Source of the DNA: Psychrobacter sp. P11G3
GTDB lineage: Bacteria; Pseudomonadota; Gammaproteobacteria; Pseudomonadales; Moraxellaceae
DNA length: 64,000 bases
Assembly: GCF_001435845.1 (NCBI RefSeq)
Contig: NZ_CM003596.1
Span: 310,001-374,000, forward strand
Reading direction: 5' to 3'
Of the stretch, positions 57,157 through 64,000 are shown piece after piece. Under the pieces are notes generated by a model. It saw only the letters and a list, made by a program, of their open reading frames with translations. It was not told the origin of the DNA and did not search any database. A program made the translations under genes and the position numbers. Position 1 is the stretch's first letter. Each line of letters opens with the position of its first letter.

Positions 57157-57172
57157 TGGCATATCCTGTGCA
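57157..57172 (+). promoter_or_regulatory. Sigma-54 (-24/-12) promoter of the second pilin gene
   Basis: TGGCATATCCTGTGCA again has GG and GC at the required spacing and the same TGGCATA start as the pilA promoter. Transcription should start near 57183, giving a leader of about 27 nt. Confidence 0.78.
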
Positions 57173-57210
57173 ATGTTAGAATACCATTCGTTAAAGAGTT
57201 TGTCGTTATT

Positions 57211-57723
57211 ATGTTATCATCTAAATCTAATCGATATTTTGAAACTCAACCGGGATTCGCTCTAATAGATTTGATGATAGCAATTGCTGTTATTGGCATT
57301 CTTGCTGCAATCGTATTACCTGCTTATCAAGACTATACAGTTAAAGCCAAATCATCAGAGGTAATGTTAGCAGCCTCTGCTTGTCGTACGTCAGTAGTAG
57401 CTGCAGTACAGTCCTCTTCAGCAGCTAATGTCTCTAGCATTTTACCCAATGCTTGTGATGAATTCACTGCGACCCAGTATGTAAAAAGCGTCACAGTAAG
57501 TAGCAATGGGACCATTACTGTTTTGGCTGACGAGGCAAACTTATCTACAGTAACTAGCACAACGAATACTTTGACACTAGCCCCTATCCAAACTGGTAGC
57601 AATGCTTTAGAGGGTATCACTGATGGTGGTAAAACTATTGCAGGTTGGCGTTGTGGTTCAGTAGCAGATGGCACGACTATTCCAGCCAAGTATTTACCCA
57701 GCTCATGTCGAGGAACTTATTAG
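57211..57723 (+). CDS. Second PilA-like pilin, with Asp at position 5
   Basis: A paralogue of the upstream pilA: it shares [20 protein letters not shown], the four-cysteine layout (ACRT, NACD, WRCG, SCRG) and the ending [12 protein letters not shown]. The leader is 15 residues ([15 protein letters not shown]). The mature N-terminus is [20 protein letters not shown]: Thr2 is Ala and the near-invariant Glu5 is Asp. Glu5 is important for subunit recruitment and N-methylation in pilins, so this protein may assemble poorly, act as a minor or capping subunit, or be a reserve allele. It has its own sigma-54 promoter and a terminator. Length is 170 residues. Confidence 0.88.
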   Translation: MLSSKSNRYFETQPGFALIDLMIAIAVIGILAAIVLPAYQDYTVKAKSSEVMLAASACRTSVVAAVQSSSAANVSSILPNACDEFTATQYVKSVTVSSNGTITVLADEANLSTVTSTTNTLTLAPIQTGSNALEGITDGGKTIAGWRCGSVADGTTIPAKYLPSSCRGTY

Positions 57724-57801
57724 TTATTCGATAATAGCACTAGAGAAGAGGGTACGCGAACCATAATCTAGTTTGAAAGGTCTACTAATAAACAGCGTAA
57801 T

Positions 57802-57835
57802 AAAAAAGGCTGAAGCAACTGCTTCAGCCTTTTTG
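57802..57835. terminator. Bidirectional terminator between the second pilin and fdxA
   Basis: The stem AAAAAGGCTGAAGC/GCTTCAGCCTTTTT with a 4-nt loop, A-run and T-run, between convergent genes. Confidence 0.92.
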
Positions 57836-57863
57836 TGTATAAAATACTTTTTCAAACTATGAA

Positions 57864-58187
57864 CTACTTCTCTAAATACTGAATCTTACCTTCTACGCCG
57901 TCCCACTTTTCAGCTTCTGGCATTTGTCCTTTCATCTCAGTGATGTTTGGCCATTTTTGCGCCAGCTCTTCATTGAGCTGAGTGAACATCTCTTGTCCTT
58001 TGGGCACTTCGTCTTCTGAAAAGATCGCATTGGCTGGACATTCAGGTTCACATAGTGCGCAATCGATACACTCATCAGGATCGATGACAAGGAAGTTTGG
58101 GCCTTCATAAAAGCAGTCCACAGGACAGACTTCTACACAGTCGGTGTATTTGCAAAGAATGCAGTTATCTGTAACGACAAAGGTCAT
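57864..58187 (-). CDS. fdxA: Seven-iron ferredoxin FdxA
   Basis: A small electron carrier with one [3Fe-4S] and one [4Fe-4S] cluster. Cysteine motifs are [19 protein letters not shown] and [17 protein letters not shown], the usual seven-iron ferredoxin pattern. The C-terminal extension ([15 protein letters not shown]: [16 protein letters not shown]) is typical of the Azotobacter-type 107-residue protein. It is next to mutS on the same strand, an arrangement also known from Pseudomonas. Confidence 0.95.
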   Translation of the reverse strand: MTFVVTDNCILCKYTDCVEVCPVDCFYEGPNFLVIDPDECIDCALCEPECPANAIFSEDEVPKGQEMFTQLNEELAQKWPNITEMKGQMPEAEKWDGVEGKIQYLEK

Positions 58188-58284
58188 AGTAATGTCTACC
58201 TGTTATTGATTTGGCTTTTGGCTAAATAGAATAGTCGAAAATAAAGCGTATTTTAGCGCCTTTACTACAATTTGACAATTCCCT

Positions 58285-61200
58285 TTAATGACTAATGATT
58301 TTCTTCAAATGATAGATTAAATCGTGCGCTTGTTTAGGGGTCAGGCTATCAGGATCAATGGCGCTTAGTTCGTCCTCTATGCTAAATAACTGATTTTGCT
58401 TTAGATTATCCGCTACATTTGGTGATTGTATCGCGTAACTACTTTGTGATTCTAAAACAACATCGTTGTTAGACTCTCGCTGTTTATCCGTTACTGACTT
58501 AGCTAAGTCATTTTTATCATCAATAGTTTTTTCATTTTCTGCTTTTAGATTGTCTATCAAGTAACGTTTGGCATCATTTAATACTTGTGCGGGGATACCC
58601 GCCATTTTGGCGACGTGCAATCCAAAACTAGAGCTTGCTGCGCCTTCCTTGATTTGATGAAGGAGAAGTAACTGACCATCGATTTCACTGGCGGCGACAT
58701 GGACGTTACGAATCTCGTCACTTGTCTGTCCCAATTGCGTCAGCTCAAAATAATGAGTGGCAAATAGTGTCAGGCACCCGATCTCGACTAGACGGTTGAC
58801 ACAAGCATGAGCGATAGCCAGACCATCAGTAGTGGCAGTACCGCGTCCGACCTCATCCATTAATACCAGTGATTTGTTCGTTGCTTGGTTTAAAATATTG
58901 GCTGTCTCTATCATCTCAACCATAAAAGTGGATTTGCCACCAGCTAAATCATCCGCGGAGCCGATACGGGTAAATATTCGGTCAATATCACCAATATGTG
59001 CATGCTCAGCGGGTACAAAGCTGCCGCAATGAGCGAGCAGTACAATCAGCGCGGTCTGGCGCATATAGGTAGACTTACCACCCATATTAGGACCAGTGAT
59101 GAGGAGTAGTCTTTCAGAGTGTCCTTCATCAGCATGAGCACTACCCAGTACGCAGTCGTTCGCGACAAAATGGTTTGTACTTGATGCAACACCGTTCCGA
59201 TTGTTCGCATTCGCTTGATTTAACGCCGCTTCGACCACGACATGACGACCTTGGCGGATATCAATATGGGTCTGATTTTTGGCTATAGATTTGCTCTGGT
59301 TTTCTGAATCTACTCCCATAACTGGGCGTTGCCAATGGTAAGTCGTCGCAAGCTGCGCCCAATTACTCAGGACATCAATTTGAGCAATCGCAGCACTCAG
59401 CTGTTGTAACTCAGCCAAGTTTTCGCTTAGTTGGTTGAGCAGCGCTTGGTAAAGCTGCTTTTCGCGAGCCAATGCCAGAGACTGGGCGCTTAAATACTCC
59501 GTCTCGACTTCTTTTAATTCATCAGTAATAAAACGCTCACTACTCTTGAGCGTTTGCCGACGAATAAAGTGAGCAGGGGCATTTTTCGCCTGCATCTTGG
59601 GCAGTTCAAAGTAAAAGCCACTGACTTTATTAAAGCCTACTTTTAGACTCGGTAGTTGGTTATCTTGACGCGCTCGCTCTACCATTTCGTCCAATGTCAC
59701 TTGAATGTTGTCATGGAGATGAGTGAGGCGGTCGAACTCGTCATCATAGCCCGCTGCCAACATACCACCATCACGGATATGTGCAGGTGGCTCAATGACA
59801 ATAGCGCGCTCGATTAACTCAGCGACAGATTGAACGGCTGGCAGTTGAGCGGGCAATTGCTGCATCAACATCGGCAATAGACCAGCGTCTTCATGGCTGA
59901 TACCTGACGCTGTCAGCAGAGTGGTAAGCTGGGCGCTGCTAGCGATACCATCGGCAAGCTTGCGTAAATCACGAGGTTTGGCACTCATCAGTCCGATGCG
60001 ACTGCTGATTCGCTCAATATCGCCAATGGTGTTTAGCGTATCGCGTAAACTGGTGACCAGTGAGCTATTTCCTGAATTTTGATTTGAATTACCATCCGCA
60101 TTCAATAGGGACGTTATCGCGTCTAGACGCATATCGATGCGCGCATGCTGACGCAGTGGACGCTTCATTTGCTGTACGAGCAGTCGCTTGCCCATTGGTG
60201 TTTGGCAATGGTTGAGTACGGATATTAGGGAAGTACCACTACTACTGACTGGACTAAATAACTCAAGGTTTTGCTGGCTATTAGCATCGATAATCAAATA
60301 ATCATCGCTGTACTCGACAATGAGTTGGTTGACTTGAGGTACGTGGCGTTGCTGAGTTTGACGCGCATAGTGGATAAGCGCAGCGCAGCTGGTTTGCGCA
60401 AGTGGAGCCTCATGAATGCCCAACCCATCGAGACGCTGGACTTCGAACTGCTGACAAAGCGTGTCACTAGCATGCTCACGATGAAAATCGTTGGCAGCCA
60501 CCTCTATAATAGGGCAGTCCAGATTTTGTCGTAACCACAGTAGCCACTCTGAATCAGTGCCACTAATGCTGCCGCCAACGCCATCAATAAGTGCTTCACT
60601 AATGATGCATTCACTAGGCGCAAAACGTGCTAATACAGTAAGCATTTGAGTTTGCAGACCATCTATATCGTTTTTGTCCGCTATCAGTGTCTGGGTAGTC
60701 AGTGTACCTGCAGCCAAATCCATCTGACTAATAGCTGCTTGTAACGTCTGGCTATTGTCTTGCGTTTTCATAGTCGCAATATCGATGGCAACCACAGTCG
60801 GCGTATGATTGGGGGCAATTAACGCATCATCGGTAATAGTACCTGCGGTAAGCGTTTTAACCACTTCGCGGCGCATGATGCTACCAGCAGCAGATTTGCT
60901 TTTGTCTTTCTTTTGCTTGTCGCCCATCGCAGGGACATTGGACTTATTGTTAGCACTGCCAGCATTGGTCGTTGTCGACTCGTCAATTTGTTCACAGACG
61001 ACGACCGTTTGCCCAGCCGCGATTAGGCGTGCCATATAGCTATCGGCTGCATGGAAGGGTACACCTGCCATGGCTATCGTGTTGCCTGCTTTATCCGTAC
61101 CACGGCGCGTTAGTGTGATATCTAGTATTTGCGCCGCACGCTTAGCATCGTCAAAGAACAGCTCATAAAAGTCACCCATCCGGTACAAGAGCAATGCTTG

Positions 61201-61371
61201 TGGATAGTTGGCTTTCATGGTTAGATATTGCACCATCATCGGCGTATGATCTGCTAGGTTATAGACTTCATCGCCTATACTTAAGCAGTCAGAGGTCTCT
61301 TGTTTTGATAAGGGTTTTTCTGATGAATTGGGATTTGATGACTGATTTTGTACAGATGGCTTTACGGTCAT
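58285..61371 (-). CDS. mutS: DNA mismatch repair protein MutS
   Basis: MutS finds mismatches and recruits MutL. The mismatch-reading Phe-x-Glu is in [14 protein letters not shown]. Walker A is [34 protein letters not shown] is Walker B and signature; FATHYFELT holds the switch histidine. I start at ATG 61371 ([10 protein letters not shown]); the longer frame begins on a non-ATG codon at 61482. At 1028 residues it is about 175 longer than E. coli MutS. The extra length is in low-complexity inserts: a Ser/Asn/Lys-rich one after EQIDEST, one in the linker before the ATPase (after the WQRPVMG segment), and one near the C-terminal dimerisation region. fdxA follows by about 100 bp. Confidence 0.96.
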   Translation of the reverse strand: MTVKPSVQNQSSNPNSSEKPLSKQETSDCLSIGDEVYNLADHTPMMVQYLTMKANYPQALLLYRMGDFYELFFDDAKRAAQILDITLTRRGTDKAGNTIAMAGVPFHAADSYMARLIAAGQTVVVCEQIDESTTTNAGSANNKSNVPAMGDKQKKDKSKSAAGSIMRREVVKTLTAGTITDDALIAPNHTPTVVAIDIATMKTQDNSQTLQAAISQMDLAAGTLTTQTLIADKNDIDGLQTQMLTVLARFAPSECIISEALIDGVGGSISGTDSEWLLWLRQNLDCPIIEVAANDFHREHASDTLCQQFEVQRLDGLGIHEAPLAQTSCAALIHYARQTQQRHVPQVNQLIVEYSDDYLIIDANSQQNLELFSPVSSSGTSLISVLNHCQTPMGKRLLVQQMKRPLRQHARIDMRLDAITSLLNADGNSNQNSGNSSLVTSLRDTLNTIGDIERISSRIGLMSAKPRDLRKLADGIASSAQLTTLLTASGISHEDAGLLPMLMQQLPAQLPAVQSVAELIERAIVIEPPAHIRDGGMLAAGYDDEFDRLTHLHDNIQVTLDEMVERARQDNQLPSLKVGFNKVSGFYFELPKMQAKNAPAHFIRRQTLKSSERFITDELKEVETEYLSAQSLALAREKQLYQALLNQLSENLAELQQLSAAIAQIDVLSNWAQLATTYHWQRPVMGVDSENQSKSIAKNQTHIDIRQGRHVVVEAALNQANANNRNGVASSTNHFVANDCVLGSAHADEGHSERLLLITGPNMGGKSTYMRQTALIVLLAHCGSFVPAEHAHIGDIDRIFTRIGSADDLAGGKSTFMVEMIETANILNQATNKSLVLMDEVGRGTATTDGLAIAHACVNRLVEIGCLTLFATHYFELTQLGQTSDEIRNVHVAASEIDGQLLLLHQIKEGAASSSFGLHVAKMAGIPAQVLNDAKRYLIDNLKAENEKTIDDKNDLAKSVTDKQRESNNDVVLESQSSYAIQSPNVADNLKQNQLFSIEDELSAIDPDSLTPKQAHDLIYHLKKIISH

Positions 61372-61825
61372 GCAGAGTCTCTTATAGTGCTTTAATGAGT
61401 GGTAATGAGTATTTTGTGATAGAGATACTAAAGGGTTATTTTTCTTATATATGAGTTTGATATATAGCTTTGGCTTTAGCAATAAGCCAGTTACTTATAG
61501 ATAAATGGCTCAACGACAAATTTTGAACCAAGATGCAGTGGTAGCAAACGTATAAAAATCGAACTATGACAAATTATAAAGACGCTGAAAAAGCTAAGAA
61601 ATTTAACAAGGTATTCGCTATTTTAACACGTCCTACTAGGTTTTTACTGTGGCAAATATCTACTCGCTGCCCTTGTATCCATCAGCGTCATAACCATATA
61701 TAATGACGGCACACTTAATTGGGCGATACTAAATTAGGTAGTACTTAGTCGGGTGATGACAAGGCAGAGAGCTAAGCTTTGGCTAATGCGCACTAATTAT
61801 CGAATATTCCATAGGTCAAAAAATT
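61372..61825. other. Divergent intergenic region between mutS and secA
   Basis: About 450 bp. It must hold both promoters. A loosely repeated GGCGATACTAAATTAGGTAG / GGGTGATGACAAGGCAGAG pair lies at about 61720-61770. No SecM-like leader gene or known RNA was recognised. Confidence 0.4.
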
Positions 61826-64000
61826 ATGTTATCAAAGATTATAGGCAGTGTGGTTGGCACTAAAAATGACCGCGAATTAAAACGCATGCGTAAAGTGGTC
61901 AGCAAGATCAACGCACGAGAGGCTGAAATACAAGCCCTGTCTGATGAGCAACTACAACAAAAAACTGAAGAATTTAAAGCGCGCCATCAAAAAGGCGAAA
62001 GCTTAGATGCATTATTGCCAGAGGCATTTGCTGTCTGCCGCGAAGCATCATTACGTGTCAACGGCATGCGTCACTATGACGTGCAGCTGATCGGCGGTAT
62101 CACCTTGCACGAAGGCAAAATCGCTGAGATGAAAACTGGTGAAGGTAAAACCCTAATGGGAACCTTGGCCATGTACCTAAACGCTATCAGCGGTAAAGGG
62201 GTTCATCTGGTCACGGTCAACGATTATTTGGCCGCACGTGATGCTGAGCTAAACCGTCCGTTGTTTGGGTTTTTGGGTATGACTGTTGGTGTAATTTACT
62301 CACAGCAGCCGCCACAAGAAAAAATCGAAGCTTATCAAGCCGACATTACCTATGGTACCAATAACGAATACGGTTTCGATTATCTGCGCGATAACATGGT
62401 CTTTAGTCTTGCTGAGAAAAAACAGCGCCCGCTAAACTTTTGTATTATCGATGAAATTGACTCAATCTTGATTGATGAGGCTCGTACGCCGCTTATCATT
62501 TCGGGTCAAGCTGAAGATTCTTCACGCATGTACGCGTTGATTAATACGATTATTCCTGTGCTGATTCGTTCAAAAGACGAAGAAGCAAACAAGAATAACG
62601 AAGAAGAAGACTTCTGGATCGATGAAAAAAATCGCCAAATTGAGATCAGCGAAAAAGGCTACGAAAAAATCGAGCGCTTCTTAATCGAAGTGGGTGAGCT
62701 GGGTGAAAACGAAAGCTTATATAGCCCAAGTCGTTTGCCACTTTTGGCTCACGTTCAAGCTGCCATCCGTGCGCATCACGTGTTTGTCAAAAACGTTCAC
62801 TATATCGTCGATGAAGGCGAAGTGGTCATCGTTGATGAAAATACAGGCCGTACCATGCCGGGTCGTCGCTGGTCAGAAGGCTTGCATCAAGCAGTAGAAG
62901 CGAAAGAAAACGTTGAGATCCAAGCAGAGAACCAAACGCTTGCAACGACGACATTCCAGAACTATTTCCGTCTGTATGACAAACTGTCTGGTATGACGGG
63001 TACTGCTGATACTGAAGCTGCCGAATTCAAATCTACTTACGATCTAGATGTCATCGTGATTCCAACGCATGAGCCGATTGCTCGTATCGATATGGATGAC
63101 CAAATTTTCCTAACCAAGTTAGGCAAATACAAAGGCATCATTCGCGAAATTAAAGAAATTCAAGCCAAGGGTGCGCCAGTACTGGTTGGTACAGCGACGA
63201 TTGAAGCTAGTGAAGAATTGTCTTACTTGCTCGACCAAGAAGGCGTCAAGCATAATGTCCTAAACGCCAAACAGCATGAGCGTGAAGCAGAAATTATTGC
63301 ACAGGCAGGTAGTCCAAAGTCAGTCACGATAGCCACCAACATGGCAGGCCGTGGTACTGATATTATCCTCGGTGGTAACTGGCAGTCGTTTATCGAAGAT
63401 ATCGATGCGGTGAGCCCAGAAGAGATGCAGCGTCTAAAATCTCAATGGCAAGTCAAACATGACCAAGTCGTAGCAGCTGGTGGTTTACATATCATCGGCT
63501 CTGAGCGCCATGAGTCACGCCGTATTGATAACCAGCTACGTGGTCGTGCTGGTCGTCAAGGCGACCCTGGTATGTCACGCTTTTTCTTATCGCTTGAAGA
63601 TGATCTGATGCGTATCTTCGCAGGCGATCGCGTGGTCAATATGATGCGTGCGATGGGCCTCAAAGAAGATGAAGCCATCGAACATAAAATGGTTTCTAAA
63701 TCGATCGAAAACGCGCAAGGTAAAGTTGAGAGTCGCGATTTTGATGCCCGTAAAAACCTATTGAAGTATGATGATGTTGCCAATGAGCAGCGTAAAGTTA
63801 TCTATGGTCAGCGCGATGATTTATTAGCAGAAATGGACTTATTAGAAGCCATCGAAGTGATGCATCATGAAGTGTATAACGCAATGATCAATCAGTTTAT
63901 TCCGCCTGGCTCTATTGATGATCAGTGGAATATTGACGGCTTAGAAGACGAATTAGAAGACGAATTCAAAATCTCGATGCCGATTAACGATTGGTTGGAT
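61826..64000 (+). CDS. secA: Preprotein translocase ATPase SecA, 3' end outside window
   Basis: SecA drives export of unfolded proteins through SecYEG. The start ATG 61826 reads [20 protein letters not shown], typical of SecA. Walker A is [15 protein letters not shown], the DEAD motif is [20 protein letters not shown], and the second nucleotide domain has [16 protein letters not shown] and [18 protein letters not shown]. The frame stays open to the window edge, giving the first 725 residues; a full-length SecA is about 900, so the C-terminal helical scaffold end and zinc tail are outside. A short insert of Glu/Asn ([14 protein letters not shown]) occurs in the first motor domain. Confidence 0.97.
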   Translation, partial: MLSKIIGSVVGTKNDRELKRMRKVVSKINAREAEIQALSDEQLQQKTEEFKARHQKGESLDALLPEAFAVCREASLRVNGMRHYDVQLIGGITLHEGKIAEMKTGEGKTLMGTLAMYLNAISGKGVHLVTVNDYLAARDAELNRPLFGFLGMTVGVIYSQQPPQEKIEAYQADITYGTNNEYGFDYLRDNMVFSLAEKKQRPLNFCIIDEIDSILIDEARTPLIISGQAEDSSRMYALINTIIPVLIRSKDEEANKNNEEEDFWIDEKNRQIEISEKGYEKIERFLIEVGELGENESLYSPSRLPLLAHVQAAIRAHHVFVKNVHYIVDEGEVVIVDENTGRTMPGRRWSEGLHQAVEAKENVEIQAENQTLATTTFQNYFRLYDKLSGMTGTADTEAAEFKSTYDLDVIVIPTHEPIARIDMDDQIFLTKLGKYKGIIREIKEIQAKGAPVLVGTATIEASEELSYLLDQEGVKHNVLNAKQHEREAEIIAQAGSPKSVTIATNMAGRGTDIILGGNWQSFIEDIDAVSPEEMQRLKSQWQVKHDQVVAAGGLHIIGSERHESRRIDNQLRGRAGRQGDPGMSRFFLSLEDDLMRIFAGDRVVNMMRAMGLKEDEAIEHKMVSKSIENAQGKVESRDFDARKNLLKYDDVANEQRKVIYGQRDDLLAEMDLLEAIEVMHHEVYNAMINQFIPPGSIDDQWNIDGLEDELEDEFKISMPINDWLD

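Overview
The window looks like chromosome of a gamma-proteobacterium of the family Moraxellaceae, most probably Psychrobacter. I base this on moderate-to-low GC, a wax-ester-synthase/DGAT gene, type II secretion genes scattered singly, a TfpX/TfpZ-type pilin accessory gene, and many protein sequences typical of that genus. This is recognition from memory, not a database match. Most of the window is well-ordered core genome. No CRISPR array, rRNA, prophage or complete insertion sequence was seen.

Layout. 0-5 kb: alternative sigma factors rpoN (sigma-54) and rpoH (sigma-32), with hpf, thiS, a DUF423 membrane protein and a TusA-like protein. 5-11.5 kb: a BepA-like periplasmic protease, yqeY and rpsU, then a 265-bp MITE-like element with perfect 21-bp terminal inverted repeats, two lipoprotein genes (one a c-type cytochrome), tsaD and crcB. 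11.5-12.7 kb: a small AT-rich accessory patch with a divergent pair, an ankyrin-repeat protein and a possible SMI1/KNR4-like (SUKH) protein. 12.9-16.8 kb: metR and a polyamine ABC transporter operon (ATPase and two permeases, no binding protein). 17-32 kb: housekeeping genes (carbonic anhydrase, glyoxalase I, MscS, cytochrome c', hemF, ribA, dxs, suhB, WS/DGAT, thiG, gspE, a secreted RidA protein, a DUF4442 protein). 32.4-35.5 kb: a two-gene McrBC-like restriction module whose McrB has no N-terminal recognition domain. 35.6-36.1 kb: tRNA-Pro(TGG), tRNA-Arg(TCT) and tRNA-His(GTG), starting from a strong sigma-70-type promoter. 36.5-41.1 kb: an AraC-type regulator, an unrecognised 353-residue protein, gspF and gspG. 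41.3-46.8 kb: a free-standing DsbD alpha domain followed by full-length dsbD, then pldA and comF.

47-57.7 kb is the most coherent system, a type IV pilus locus. It runs fimT/pilV/pilW/pilX/pilY1 and two minor pilins as one tightly packed operon, then a major-type pilin, a TfpX/TfpZ accessory protein and a second pilin. Each of the last two pilins is preceded by a good -24/-12 (sigma-54) promoter, so rpoN at the start of the window would control the pilins at its end. The second pilin has Asp instead of the near-invariant Glu5. The comF competence gene lies directly upstream, which fits a role in DNA uptake as well as motility. The window closes with fdxA, a long mutS, and secA, which runs off the right edge.
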